This document shows, in pieces, positions 34,991-47,129 of a DNA stretch of 64,000 bases. Below the pieces are notes generated by a model that was not told where the DNA came from, searched no databases, and saw only the letters and a list, made by a program, of their open reading frames with translations. Both the position numbers and the translations under genes were made by a program. Where the stretch lies: positions 55,330 through 119,329 of the forward strand of contig MNCI01036167.1 of NCBI GenBank assembly GCA_015680685.1, given 5' to 3'. The stretch is from Gnetum montanum. Lineage: Eukaryota > Streptophyta > Gnetopsida > Gnetales > Gnetaceae. How positions within the stretch are numbered: position 1 is the stretch's first letter; each line of letters starts with the position of its first letter.

Positions 34991-36210
34991 GCACACTATG
35001 CATGGAACCAACTAAGAGCCTAACATGTGCATATGTCATGGGCATGAATGAACTTAAGCAAGTTCATCACTAACTCTCTAATGATACTCATTGGGGAGAG
35101 TTGAAAATTCCTAAAAAGTTTAAACAAGAGCCCCTTGAACTAAAAGCACTACTAGCCAAAATGGAATGTGTGTTTTTGAAAAATGGAAAGTTGGTCATAA
35201 TCAATGCAAAACTTGCTCCAAAGTAGAAAAAGATGTTGTTGAAGGTAGTTGAAAGATAGTCAGCAACTTTTGCTTAGTCATATCCTAAATTCATAGGGAT
35301 TGATCCTAGGATATGCCAACATCGCATCTACATCAACCCAACCATAAATCCAAAATGACAATCACATAGGCAGTTGAACTCTAAACTAAAACAGATCATT
35401 AAGAAAAAAATCAAGCAACTTGTCAAGGCAAGGTTCATTTATCCTATCGCAGATAGTGATGGGCTAGTCCACTCATGATTGTGCTGAAGAAAGGTGGCAA
35501 GTGGTAGGTTTGTATCGATTTTTGGCTGCTAAATATGGAAACATTCAAGGATTATTTTCCATTGCGACTTGTTGATCAGGTGCTTGACACAATATCTGGG
35601 CATTGCTACTACAGTTTTCTATATGGTTATAGTGGCTATAACCAAATCCAAATTGCACCAAAGGACAAAGCAAAAACAACATTCATGAGTTCCTAGGGAA
35701 CTTTTACATATTGCAAGATGTCGTTTGGTCTATGTAATGCTCCTACCACATTTTAGCACTTGGTTCTATGCGTTTTTCAATAGATGATTGGTAGTGGTAT
35801 GGAAGTCTTCATGGATGACTTCTCCACCTATGGAGCTACATTTGAGCAAGCCTTGGACCACCTTGAGCAAGTACTTAAATGATGTGTTAAAACCAACTTG
35901 CAGCTCAATTGGTAAAAATTCATTTAATGGTCTAGGAAGGCATCGTATTGGGGCATAGGATATCGTAAGAAGGAATTGAGGTAGACCCTAAAAAAATAAG
36001 GGTCATCTAAGGAATAACCTACCAGCCAGAAATAGTAAAAGATGCTCAATCATTCCTTGGACATATTGGCTACTATTAACAATTCATAGAGAATTTCTCT
36101 AATATTGCAAAATCATTGGTGAAGCTAACAAAGAAATATGCTTCCTTTGTTTAGACCATGGAATGTGAGAAAGCATTCTAGCAACTAAAAGAGAATCTTG
36201 TAGAAACTCC
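34991..36210 (+). pseudogene. Element C reverse transcriptase
   Basis: Blocks in order are YPIADSDG..SPLMIVLKKGG, LLNMETFKDYFPL, CYYSFLYGYSGYNQIQIAP and FMDDFSTYGATFEQALDHLE, the last with the catalytic FMDDF intact near 35812. Many stops occur at Gln/Trp/Arg positions, plus at least two frameshifts. It is preceded by the NWGELKIPKKFKQEPLELK-type linker. Confidence 0.83.
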
Positions 36211-36700
36211 AATCCTACAAGCACCCGACTAGTCCAATCCATTTCATATTATGATGGATACATTGAATTATGCCTTGGGAGCTGTGTTGATGTAGTTAGA
36301 TGACAAGAAACGTCCATATTACATCCACTACGCTAGCCGAATTACAGATGCACAACTAAACTACACCACTACAGAAAAAGAATTGATGGCGGTGGTGTTT
36401 GCTCTAGAGAATTTCAGGCATTATGTGCTTGGATACAAGGTGTTTGTGCACACATACCATAGTTCCATCTACTTCTTGATGAACAAGCCAATGGTGAGCC
36501 CTTGTGTCATATGGTGGCTAGTGATCTTGCAGGAATTCAATCTTACAATGGTAGATCAAAATGGTATTGAGAATATGATCGTCGATCACTTGTCTCGATT
36601 GCGATGGGATGATAAAGAGGAAGAAGATCTGTTATCTAATATGTTTCTTGATGAACTCCTCTTTGCTAGGGCTATAACTGAATAAATGCCCAATGAACCA
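36211..36700 (+). pseudogene. Element C RNase H
   Basis: Blocks include PFHIMMDTLNYALGAVL, YTTTEKELMAVVFALENFRH, VFVHTYHSSIYFLMNKP (the TDH catalytic block reads TYH) and NMIVDHLSRLRWDDKEEED. An open piece runs 36383-36685. Confidence 0.82.
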
Positions 36701-36779
36701 AAATGGTATAATGGTATTTTCACCTATCCTCTCACTCAAGAGATGCCACAGGGGTTGGACCACTAGAAAAAATAATAAT

Positions 36780-37960
36780 TTCTTCACCAGGTAAAGCACT
36801 TCATGGAGATCAACAAACACCTCTACAAGGTGTGTGCCAATGGCTTGGTTCATTGGTATGTCCCTGATGTTGATCAACTACACATTCTCCAAGATGCTCA
36901 TGAAGGTCCTTGTGGAGGACACAATGTTGGGAGATGCATGGCCATTAAAATCTTAATGGCAAGGTATTACTGGCCAACACTTTTAGGGATGCTCATCATT
37001 ATGTCCACTCTTGTGAACAATGCCAACAAGATGGTGGAATGATAGCTCAAATGGAGAGACCTCAACAATGGATTCAACCACCAGAACCCTTAGACATCTA
37101 GGGCATTGACTTCATGGCTCCCATCATGCCCATGTTAAATGAAAAGGCATACATCATAGTCACCATTGAATATTGTACTAAGTGGGTAGAGGTAGCAACC
37201 GTCATTGACTGTACATCTTCTACTACTGCTTGATTTGTACAACAAAATGTTGTAAACAAGTTTGGTATGCCACGTGCATTAATTTCTAACAATGGAACTC
37301 ACTTTATAGGCACTAATTTTTGGAAATTCATGCAATTCTTGCAAGTTGAACATAAACTCACAACACTTTACCATCCCCAAGTTAATGGTCAAGCTAAGGT
37401 TACCAATAGGGAACTCACAAGGATACTAACAAGAACTGTTAGCAAGTATAGGAAGGACTAGAGCACAAAACTTAACAATGCTCTTTGGGCCTACCACTCA
37501 ACTTGGAAACTTCCTATAGGCTCTTCTCCCCATGAGCTTGTGTACAGAAAATTACCAACACTTCCTATTCAATCCAAGCTTCATACACTTTCAACAGCTT
37601 ATGACCTTGACGTTGACTTGAGTCTAGCCCCAAAAAAAAGACTAATGAATCTCAACCTGCTAGACAAAAATCAATTAGTAGCCCTATTATCTAACGAGAT
37701 GCACAAGGCCTATAACAAAAAGCATCATGGCCTGAAAATTAGAAAAGTTAAATTTCAGCCAGGAGACAAGGTTCTCTACTAGAACCTCACACACATACCT
37801 CAACAAACTAAATTTCAAACATTGTGGGAAGGACCTTACATTATTTACAAGACTTTTCCTTCTAGGGCCATGATGATCTATAAGCCTGAGAGCCCAAATA
37901 AGAAATAGCTAATCAACATTCAACAAATCAAACCTTTCCATGAGCATACGCTAGCTAACA
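36780..37960 (+). pseudogene. Element C integrase
   Basis: The zinc region has LQDAHEGPCGGHN and a decayed HHYVHSCEQCQQDGG. The core has IDFMAPIMPM, SNNGTHFIGTNF and NGQAKVTNRELTRIL (the Glu position reads Lys). The C-terminal region has LWEGPYIIYKTF and YKPESPNKK. Four open pieces (36803, 37267, 37540 and neighbours) lie in two frames. Confidence 0.82.
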
Positions 37961-39571
37961 CGACAAGCACCTCATCATATGGACAACCACACTCCATATT
38001 TCAAATCTCCTCCTTTCAACTTAGTCATGGGGGAGATGGCCACTCATGTTAACCATACAAGTGGCTCCTCAGTTTTTCAAATTTTTTGTTTTACACATTC
38101 TTTATTTTACATATTTTTTTCATATTATTAATCTTTTCTGATTTTTTTTTACACCATTGTTGGTACATTTTCTATTTCTTAAATATTTTACACTTTCTTT
38201 TATATTTTCTTTTATTTAATTTGGTGTGATTTTCTAATTTTTTGTTAATAAGTGCTAAGTACATTGGTAATGCATTACTTGATCATGGTATGTACTATTT
38301 TTGCTATTTGGTTATTGGTGTCTAGTTTCTAGCTTTGAATTTCATTACAGATAATTAGGACATGGTTTCTTTTTCATGCAACAGGTAGTGAGTCCACAAC
38401 ATCCACCCATCCACAAACTCTATGGTTTTCCTTGTTTTGGAAACATGCAGTCCCTTTTTCATTAATAAAACTTCAATAAATTTGTAACTTTGGCAGTTTC
38501 TAGAATTGGAAAGGATTCAAAGGTTTGAACAGGGTGTGGCTTCAAGGGGATTTAGTATTCTTTGTGCCTTTTTGTTTGCCTAGGTGCATGTGTGTTTTCA
38601 TGGACTTCTTACTGTTCCGTGTCATCCAATAAAAGGAAGTTGAATAAGTCATTACATGGTGTGGTTCTCATCACACAAAAAAAACTGATGAGGATTCAAA
38701 GCACGTCCCTTGGACAAAATAAATGTATGGGTCTTTGCATGATGTGGTTCCCATTTAAAAAATAATAATGGGAATTCAAAGCACACCCCTTAGACAGAAT
38801 AAACGGGCTACAAGCATTGGTTATGGGACTAGTCCCCTCTAACTAAGGCCCTTCCTCACTTCCTACTTCTTCTCTGATAAGGAACGATGGTTGTTCTATG
38901 GGAGCACTCTTGTATCTCAGGGGATGGATTGGTCTTAGAATGTCGATGCAAAGTCACTGAACATGGTTGGTTTCGGTCTGGACTAAGGATGGATCCTATA
39001 AAGTCATTTAACCACAAAATCCACAAGTGGCTTCATGTGACCTTAATTAGGAACTCCATTCCACTCTCTCTCTTATCCATCTATGCTTTCTGTATATCAC
39101 CTCACTATTGATTTCATGTTCTAGTTCAATGTCCTAGTTTGAGATGTCAGAATTCTTAGTTAGTTTCTTCTAGGTTTTTGTACTTAACTTCTATAACCAT
39201 TAATCATCCACACAAAGTCCACAAACTCTTTGGTTTGAAGTTATGCAAAGGCATAAAAGGCCTGTGCCTGCTTTCGGGAGGATCCACTTGCATATCTTTT
39301 GGTTGGGTTAGTTAAGTTCTTTACCCTTAGACATTCTTACAATCAAATTCTTTTTATTTACCCCATCAATGACATCTAATTGTGCACATCTTCACAACAT
39401 TTTTCAATGAACTATCCTTTCTATTATTGTGAAATCTTAAACCCTCTTCAAATATTTTCCTTGTGTTAAACGTTTTTCAAATTTAATGGACCACTTATCT
39501 ATTTTACCCTATTTGTCAACCTTCCCACTACCACTACTCAAGGAACCAATCTACCATGAACACAACCTAGC

Positions 39572-40477
39572 TGATGAGCAGTGAGGTACCCCTATGCTCA
39601 ACCATATGAATACGAGCATTTCATGCACGATCCAGTTGAATTCCAAGGACTAAGTGCTTATGCACCCTTGTGGAACAAGGACGGGTTGGTTGATCATTGT
39701 CTTCCCAATTTACCTGTATGTCACGATTGTATGGTTAAGTAAGCTTGAGGCATATGATTTTTATAGCTTTTATGCTTTTATGTCCTGCGCTAGTGGGGAA
39801 GGAGAGAGGTAACTAAGTGACTAATTTAACTTAACTACTCATTAACTAAGTTCTAACTAATCCTAACACCAGCATCCATTCCCACTTGCTGTACACATCC
39901 TGAACCAGTGCAACACTGCTAGGATTACCGAACGCTAATCGTTACTAGGTTACCAAGCATTACACGCATGCTTGAAGCGATCGTGCTTGTGTAATTTAAC
40001 AACTTACTTAATTGATCAAAATGAATTGTTGTGCTAATAACAGAAATGTAAAGTGCATAAAATAAAATAAAATAAAATAAATGCAAAAGAAAATAAAATA
40101 AAAGAAATGCGTAAGAAAACAAATCTCAAGTGCTGCAAGGATGAATCAAACAGCTCATCTTTATTGCTGTACACAAGGTGTGCTCAAGTACACAATGCTC
40201 GAATAAAGATCTGTCCACACTTAGACCTCCTGCTACGAGCACTTGGAAAATACTCTAACTTTCAAACAAACTACAAGAGTTTCGCTACTTGACTGCTAAA
40301 AGAATTTCTTCCCAATTGTGTGCCTAGGCACTGTATTTATAGACTTGGGAGCAACTCTACTAATAATTAGGATAACTACTAAAGAAACCACTAGAGTAAC
40401 CATTCTAATAATTAGAATAACTACTAGAGTAACCACTAGAGTAACCACTCTAATAATTAGAGTAATTGCTCTCATCA
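39572..40477 (-). mobile_element. Solo LTR S2 (CTAATAATTAG subfamily)
   Basis: It is a 906-bp LTR with perfect CTAGC duplications (39567-39571 and 40478-40482), in opposite orientation to C. It is closely similar to S1, including the array at 40354-40470 and TATA near 40333-40341. No internal region is present. Confidence 0.9.
40354..40470 (-). promoter_or_regulatory. U3 palindrome array (CTAATAATTAG type) of S2
   Basis: Three CTAATAATTAG units with ACTAGAGTAACCACT-like spacers, fewer than in S1. They occupy the same place upstream of the minus-strand TATA box. Confidence 0.6.
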
Positions 40478-40901
40478 CTAGCTAAGTGTAACCACTGACA
40501 AGACAAGGAATTTAATAGTTATATGTTACAAATTGCATACTAATTCATGATTTTGTTATGATTGCAGTGGAAAGCATGGATTAGAAGCAAGACTATCTTC
40601 ACTAAGGATGATGTAGTAGTATCACACAATAAGGACTATTCGTGATTGTAGGATCCCTTCTCTCTCTTATTCTTCTACTATTAAGAGGTGTTGGATGTTA
40701 GTTTTATCCAAGGTATTCACTTCTCTTATCATGAACACCACATTTTGTAAAAATTGTAATTCCATACACTTGGGCACTCAGAGTCTATTGTTCCTTTTGA
40801 GTCAATCTATATGTCAGTCAATAATCCCATACCTACCCAATATATTATGTTGTACAGAGCTTGTTCCTCCTCTGCTTCACTCGAGGACGAGTTTTCATTC
40901 A

Positions 40902-40913
40902 GTCATAGGGGTA
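40902..40913 (+). other. Polypurine tract of element C
   Basis: GTCATAGGGGTA just before the 3' LTR, preceded by the conserved TCGAGGACGAGTTTTCATTC block. Confidence 0.8.
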
Positions 40914-41748
40914 TGATGAATCGTCATTTTCCTGTGGCCACGACATCGTGTACGCAACATCAGGGCTTGGCTCTAACATTGGGTATCTGACATCGGGGCA
41001 TATATCCTGGCCCATAAATATAGCGCCTGGGCTCCAATTTTTGGGATAAGTTTTGAAGCTAGTTTTTAGTGAGAGTAGCGAAGCTCTTGCCATTTCTTTT
41101 TCTTAGAGTTAGAATATTTTCTTGAGTGCTCACAGAAGGAGTCTAAGTGTGTATGGTTATTTTTTTAAGCATTGATGTACCTGAGCACAGCAGTGTAATG
41201 GGAATAAAACGAACTCTTTTGACAATCATTGCAGCACTGAGAATAGATTAATATTTTCTTTAATGCAGTTTACTTTTTTGCTCTTTACTTTAATGCATTT
41301 GAATTAAAAAATTTATTTCCAGTTGTTAATGAACACAAGCATGACCACTTAGAGCATATATATAGTACTTGGTAACCCAACAATGCTTAACATTTAGTAG
41401 CCTAGCAGTGCTATATGTGTTCAAGAAAGTGGGACAGTTACTTGTGTTAGGCTAGATAGGCAATAATGAATGAGATTTGAAATTCCTCTACTCTTCATTC
41501 TTGTTGTAAGCAATCAAATCTATAAAATATAAAATAAGAAAAAATCATATACCTCAATTACACTTAAACCATACCCTTGAGTCTCACAAGTGTAGTTGGG
41601 AAGACAATGAACATTTTGAATGCCCATTTCACTACCTAGAAGAGCTAGTGTACTAGAGAACTATAGGCCCATGGAATTCGACTGGATCACACATAAATGC
41701 CTTAGTAATTCGTATGGTTGGGCGTAGAGGTATCGTGCCGCTCATCAA
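40914..41748 (+). repeat. Element C 3' LTR
   Basis: The LTR is 835 bp, from TGATGAATCGTC to CTCATCA, followed by ATATT. The TATA position reads CATAAATA (41013-41020). The U3 units are GACATC/AACATC-like. Confidence 0.88.
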
Positions 41749-41753
41749 TATTG

Positions 41754-42185
41754 TTTTGAAAGAACGCAACCCAAAGGAGAATGTTATGGCATCAACTCAA
41801 TGTCAATATAAAATAATATATAAGTATTAGAAAACTTTTTAAGTAAGATTCTCGTAGCTTAGCTTCAAGTATCTCATTTTTAAATTTTGTTAATAAAGAA
41901 TGGAAGAGTTACAAGTATTTCCATAATCTCTCAAGTGCATTTAATAGAAATTAATTATTGAATTTAAACATCTTTTACATTTACTTCTAGGGCATGCACC
42001 AATATGAATATGATTCTAAAATATATGTCATGCATGTTACTATAACAAGATATGATCTTATAAATGTAATAAGGTGAAATGCATTATACTCAAGTGCATA
42101 TGATGTTTAAGGCATCCTATATGCATGCACATGCACATACACATATATATATACCCTTATTAATAACTAGAACTTATTAAATTAT
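41754..42185. other. AT-rich noncoding DNA
   Basis: No gene. A short TATATATATA run lies near 42141. It flanks element C on the left and the integrase fragment on the right. Confidence 0.45.
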
Positions 42186-42472
42186 TGATCTATTGAGGGT
42201 TCATGTGGAACACCAATATAAAAGTATATGAGGTGAAACGCATTAAAGTTTCCATAAAACTTGTTATCTTGAAGGTTAGCTATTTTGTAAACATTATGGA
42301 CTACAACATTCATAATTTAATATGGTCCCAACCACATTGATAAAAACTTGGTTTGATGACCTTGTTGAACAGTATCTTTGTCCCTTATTAGAATTGAATC
42401 ATCCACTTGGAAGGATTTAGAAGGAATTTTTTTATCAAACAACCTTTTAATAATTGTTGATGATTTAATAAC
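42186..42472 (-). pseudogene. Integrase C-terminal fragment of another Ty3/gypsy lineage
   Basis: The minus strand encodes RLFDKKIPSKSFQVDDSILI, then RDKDTVQQGHQTKFLSMW, LGPY and VYKIANLQDNKF. This is the GPY/F-type end of a gypsy integrase, with the usual FQVGDLVL..WxGPF order. It differs from the C-termini of A-F family elements. No LTRs were recognised nearby. Confidence 0.7.
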
Positions 42473-43039
42473 TTTTTTATTATTTTAAACTTTTAAGTTA
42501 ATCATTCCAAAGATCTAGCGTGGACATTTTTACCAGCAAGAACTTAACAAATCACTCAGACAAACATTTGTAACGCTCCTGTTTTATTTCAATATTGAAT
42601 TTTCTTCCTCATTCTGTGCTCAATCATTCCCGTTGACGATAATTCCTTAAAAAACTACCGTTTGCTGCCTTTATTGCAAAACTAGGTTGGTAGATGGAGA
42701 GGATGAAAATAGACATTTGACAGATAAAGAATTCTGTGACCAGTCGGACTTCCTGATCCGAACCCATTCAAGAAAGAAAGGAATGTGCTCTGAAAACTCC
42801 ATATTACATCAACCCCTAATTTTTATAGACGCAATTCTCGGTACGGATTTAAGCCTGAAAGAAAACAAAGATTATCAACGCACATAACTATTTTTGCAGA
42901 TTACAAATGTTTCTAAGATCTTCTAAAAAGTTAGACCATTCTCCAATTGTCATGTACCTGGGGTTGGAATTTCAGAATTTCCTAACCCAGATATATACAG
43001 TTTACGGCCTTAAACTCCGTATTCTCCCAGTATACGGGC
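42473..43039. other. Non-repeat-like DNA without a recognised gene
   Basis: A 66-codon ORF at 42687-42887 (plus) has no motif and no supporting context. Codon use gives no clear signal. Confidence 0.35.
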
Positions 43040-43138
43040 TAAATTTATACGTTTTCATCAAAAATTAAAATGTATAATCCGTTTTCAGGTTAAATTTATA
43101 CGTTTTCATTAAAAATTAAAATGTATAATCCGTTTTCA
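43040..43138. repeat. Tandem duplication, 51-bp unit
   Basis: Two adjacent copies start TAAATTTATACGTTTTCAT (43040-43090 and 43091-43138) and are nearly identical. This suggests a recent duplication. Confidence 0.8.
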
Positions 43139-43561
43139 AAGGTCAAATATATTAATTAACCCGTCAAATTCCAAGCCTGCATGTACCTGAACTTCGTAAA
43201 AGACGTTAAACTTGACGATGATTTCTGGAAATCTCTGCGATCTTCTACAATGCACTGCGTAAATCCCTATGACCTTGTGAAAGTCCATGCAATATAAGGT
43301 CCGCAGGTTCTCTGAAGCTTAAGAAGTTCACTGCATTAAAAAATAAATAAAAGAAACCCTCTTACGTAAGTCAGAAATTTTTTTTTTTAAAAGTAGTTTT
43401 GTATTTTTGCTTACGTGGAAGCGGCACGAACGGGAGCCGCCTCTGGCACAAGTTATGACGGTCGTAGAATGACCCCACTATAAAGTTGGTAAGGTGAGAT
43501 AAAATTATAAAAAATAGACTAAAATCATAAAAAAGATAATTTTCATCAACAATAAACTTTA

Positions 43562-43611
43562 ATGTTACAATGAGGTGTTAGTCATAATGTTACAAGGAGG
43601 TGTTAGTCATA
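43562..43611. repeat. Tandem duplication, 25-bp unit
   Basis: Two copies of ATGTTACAAKGAGGTGTTAG plus TCATA sit back to back and differ at one base. Confidence 0.8.
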
Positions 43612-43744
43612 GGATTCTTGATTTGAAAGCTCAAAGTCATGGGTTCCATTCTAGTGCAGTAAGACTCTTGAATGTTGAGTTATACACTTTTAGTTTGATA
43701 ACTCCAAGACATGAATTCAATACTAGCAGGCAATGCTGAGTTAT

Positions 43745-44095
43745 ACCATTCTTTTAAAATTCCCCATAAACCTTAACTTTTGGACAAAATGGCCTCAAAC
43801 ACTTAAAAATACTTTATATTATTTTTAAAGCCTAAACAACACTTCATACCATCATGGAAAGGAATGTATCCCATAATAAATGTTACCGTATAGTAAATAT
43901 TACAATCTCTTGCTTTGGTTCTACTTTTATAACATTCACCATAACCCTTAACCCTTGACAAAATGGTCACGGCCACTTAAAAATACTTTAATATTATTTT
44001 TAAAGCCAAAACAACACTTCATACCAGGTAAAAAGAAATGTATCCCATAATAAATTTTATAATCTCTGGTTTTGGTTATACTTGTATAACATTGC
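43745..44095. repeat. Tandem duplication, about 174-bp unit
   Basis: Both units contain GACAAAATGG, CACTTAAAAATACTTTA, AACAACACTTCATACCA and ATGTATCCCATAATAAAT in order, offset by 174 bp. Divergence is clearly higher than in the 51-bp duplication. Confidence 0.75.
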
Positions 44096-45500
44096 TAACC
44101 CTAGCTCTCTTCCATCGTCTTGCATATGGGATCAAAGAGGGTAAGCCCTGTGAGGACTACTGCCTCCATTATATCTTTCAGATATTTACCAGATGAAAGT
44201 GATAACGTGATGACAAAAACAGTGCTGGTAATCCAGCACGACCTTGGCTGTCAAATTCGAGTCCCTACTTCAATAAATGCAGTGCCTTTTGAGCTGTTAT
44301 GCAACTTTACCTTATGAAAATTGACATATCATATGTACGCATTTTCTTCTCCGTGCTGCCTCACTTTGACCGATCAATGACATAATGATTTCGAATTGGA
44401 TGGAACAAGGAAGGATACAGGGCTACCAAAATTTTATTTTACCATGTTCAGAAACCACTGCATTTCGAAATCATTATGCGATTACTTGCTCAAAAGTTAA
44501 AGAGGAAAGGAGAACAAAACGTTCGGGGAATGTCGATTTGCATCATGCGAAGTTGCATAGCAGGGCAGGAGGAACTGTTTTTACCCAAAAAATCAGGACT
44601 GGAATCTGTGAGCCGACTGTCCTTTACTTACCCTCAAAACACTCGATGGCAAAAAATTTTGGAGCAAAAGTTACGTCTGGCTTACGCTGAGCGTTCTTCC
44701 TGCAGGCCCCTTCCGCTACGCATTCTTGAAGTCTGGCACAGCACAGCATTCTTCTGCATCATCCGCATCGTCGGTTCCGCTTCTGCAGCCCCGTCGACAT
44801 CGTGGTATCTCCTCCTTAGGGTTAGTAAAATAGACGTCCCGTCTTGGCATTTACAAAGATTCTCCCAGAACTGCATTACGAATTCTTCGGGGTTTTTGCT
44901 TTTTTGTTGTTTTCGGAATCGTTTGCACTGTTTGTGTTTTTGTTTTTGGACGTATGGCGTTTGGCAGCAATGATTTCTTTTCATTTATACCCGTTTCCAA
45001 TTGCACAGAAACGCGGATTGCCTGTTTCGTTGTTTAGCTTGGGTAAGTTTCATTGTTGTTGTTAAGGTGGGCATTGTATTTTCAAGTCGAACGGAAAGCA
45101 TAACATATATTTTTTTTACTGAATGGTTGTCCAGGAACAGTAGGAATGAAAAAAAAATTTGAATCCAGTGCTGTACAATAAATTAAATTCACCGTTTATG
45201 TGAAATGTCGGGGTGCGACGCAAAAGCGAATCACATTTTATCTCGTTTCTGTACAGTGTGAAGCTATGCGAGGCCCAGTGAGGGGGAATTCGATTACGTT
45301 GTCATGCGACTTGAAGGAGATTGCAGTTAACACTGAGACAAAATTTGACGGTGCAATTGGCTGCGACGTGCATGTTTACATCAAATGCAAATTTTCACAG
45401 CGCCATTGGCTACGAGGGGCAGCAATTTAATGCAGAAATGATGTGACCACATGGCGTGTGGCATGATAGTGCATTTTTCATTATGCAAACCACTGTGACT
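44096..45500. other. GC-richer, apparently non-repeat stretch; possible promoter and first exon
   Basis: Composition differs from the surrounding AT-rich repeats, with many CG dinucleotides surviving. It matches none of the window's repeat families. On the plus strand, 44847-45042 is open (hydrophobic, with FFGVFAFLLFSESFALF) and ends at a strong donor-like G|GTAAGTTT at 45043. A coding first exon or a 5' leader is possible. Open frames at 44385-44690 and 44476-44973 overlap each other and an antisense frame at 44682-44984, and none is convincing. Confidence 0.35.
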
Positions 45501-45895
45501 AGCAGGATTCATAAAAGAGTGTGTTGCAACGACATGCGTCTTCGCGCTAGTTCTTTACTAATCAAATTGGATTAGTAAACATTATTAATTCTAACATCAT
45601 TCTTTATTTATATTAATTTCATTACAAGGTTATTATTTTGATTGCATTTTCTTTGTCATTGGGGAATATTGTAGAAGTTGTGTTTGAACATGGAGCTTGT
45701 TAGAATGATGGGGATTAGCAAAAGGGATCTTCCACATGGGTACTTGTTGTGCTTTATATGAATCGATCTTAAAATTGATAGTATAGATGTCTTAATTTAA
45801 GTACTTTGCTTTATGTTATGGCAACATTATATTTATTTACTTGAATTGCAACTATTGGCTTTGTCTGTGAACATAATCTGCAAACATTTCTAAAC
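45501..45895. other. AT-rich sequence, no gene
   Basis: No supported feature. It leads into the ORF at 45896 and may include an intron or 5' flank of that gene. Confidence 0.35.
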
Positions 45896-46234
45896 TTGTT
45901 GGAAATGTCTGTTGTTTCCCAAAAATTAAAGAAAATTAGAATTTATCAATGGATGACAATGGATGGAAGTTATGATAAAAATATTATTTGCAACTTTTAT
46001 AAATGGTTGATCGAGAGTGTGTCCATTGCAAGAAGTACTCTACAGGCTACTGTGCAAGGACAAAATTTCACCTTCAATGTTCATGACATTGCAGATGATA
46101 TACAAGTTTCGTGTGATAAAGAGGCATCTGTCAAGGATCAAAGGTGGAAGAAAATTGAGATTCACCTAATCCAATATGTCCAAAAATTTGAGACGAAAGA
46201 TGATAATCCAATGATTATCCAGAGCTATCGTTCC
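45896..46234 (+). pseudogene. PF20167-like ORF, 5' part, interrupted by element E
   Basis: This open stretch contains KNIICNFYKWLIES and LQATVQGQNFTFNVHDIADD. These correspond to the VREFYxNL and VRGxxVDFS blocks of the putative plant transposon protein family and to VNICGVTVDFS in ORF2 of element A. It ends at the element E target site GTTCC (46230-46234). The remainder resumes at 56995 in a different frame, so at least one frameshift exists near the junction. Function is unknown. Confidence 0.6.
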
Positions 46235-46302
46235 TGATGAGCCACAATATCAAGACCGCAATATCGGATCCGCGATATTAGGTCTGCAATATCAGACCCT
46301 GT

Positions 46303-47129
46303 TGATGAGCGGTGAGGTATCCCTATGCTCAACCATACGAATACGAGCGTCTACGCAGGATCTGGTCAAATTCCAAGGACTAAGTGCTTATGCGCCTTTG
46401 TGGTACAAGAATGGGTTGATCAATCGTTGTCTTCCCAAGCTTAGTTGTATGTCACAATTGTATGGTTAAGTAAATTTGAGGCATATGATTTTTATACTTT
46501 TTTTGTGTTTTTATGTCCTGCTGCTAATAAGGGAGGAGAGAATCTAACTAAGTAACTAATTTAATTTGACTACTTATTAACTAGGCTCTAACTAATCTTA
46601 ACACCAATATCCGTTCTCACTTGCCATACATATCCTGAACTAGTGAAACACTACTGGGATTACCAAATGCTAATCGTTATTAGGTTACTAAGTGTTACAC
46701 ACATGCTCGAAGTGATCGTACTATGTGTGTTTACTTAGGAGAGTTGTAGGGAGAGAGAAAATCATTAATTAACTAAGGAAAGCATCAAGTAACAGTAATT
46801 AACATTAATTAATCTATTTTGAATGCTGCAAGGTTTATCACAAAGTTCGTCCTTATTGTCGTACACAAGGTGTGCTCAAGTACACAATGCTCAAATAAAG
46901 ATCCATTCACTTTATGACTCCTACTATGGGCACGCAGAAATAATTCTAACTCTGAGAGGGAGAAAAGGCAAGAGTTTGGATAAGGGACTAAGACTAACTA
47001 TGCAAACCAAGTGAGCCCGCCTCTTATTTATAGGCAATGAGGCAAGCCGCGATATCGCGTAAGTGATATCGCATGGAAGGCCACGATATCGTGTACGCGA
47101 TATCACGGACGCGATATCGCAGCTCATCA
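46303..47129 (-). mobile_element. Solo LTR S3 (GATATC subfamily)
   Basis: It is an 827-bp LTR in opposite orientation, with duplications CCTGT (46298-46302) and CCTGC (47130-47134). The minus-strand TATA is at 47026-47032. No internal region. Confidence 0.88.
47048..47122 (-). promoter_or_regulatory. U3 palindrome array (GATATC type) of S3
   Basis: Five GATATC-centred palindromes occur in 75 bp, including CGCGATATCGCG (12-bp perfect palindrome) at the TATA-proximal end. Confidence 0.62.

Larger units (their letters stand above)
37961..40901 (+). other. Element C 3' untranslated region
   Basis: It contains the post-pol purine tract TTAGTCATGGGGGAGATGG (38021-38039), T-rich stretches, the GGGAGGATCCACTTG block near 39277, solo LTR S2 and a splice-acceptor-like TGATTGCAG at 40567. 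The mid-UTR purine tract of B and E was not found. No gene. Confidence 0.6.
29859..41748 (+). mobile_element. Element C: Athila-like Ty3/gypsy gag-pol retrotransposon
   Basis: Perfect ATATT duplications lie at 29854-29858 and 41749-41753. The 5' LTR is 29859-31651 (interrupted by S1) and the 3' LTR 40914-41748. The order is PBS, gag, protease, RT, RNase H, integrase, a 2.9-kb 3' UTR containing solo LTR S2, and PPT. The U3 array is more degenerate than the GATATC type (GACATC/AACATC units). All frames are broken by stops. Confidence 0.9.

Noticed and set aside
44476-44973. 165-codon ORF as an intact host gene
   Set aside because: It overlaps other open frames on both strands, has no domain, and the composition is explained by few stops in GC-richer DNA.
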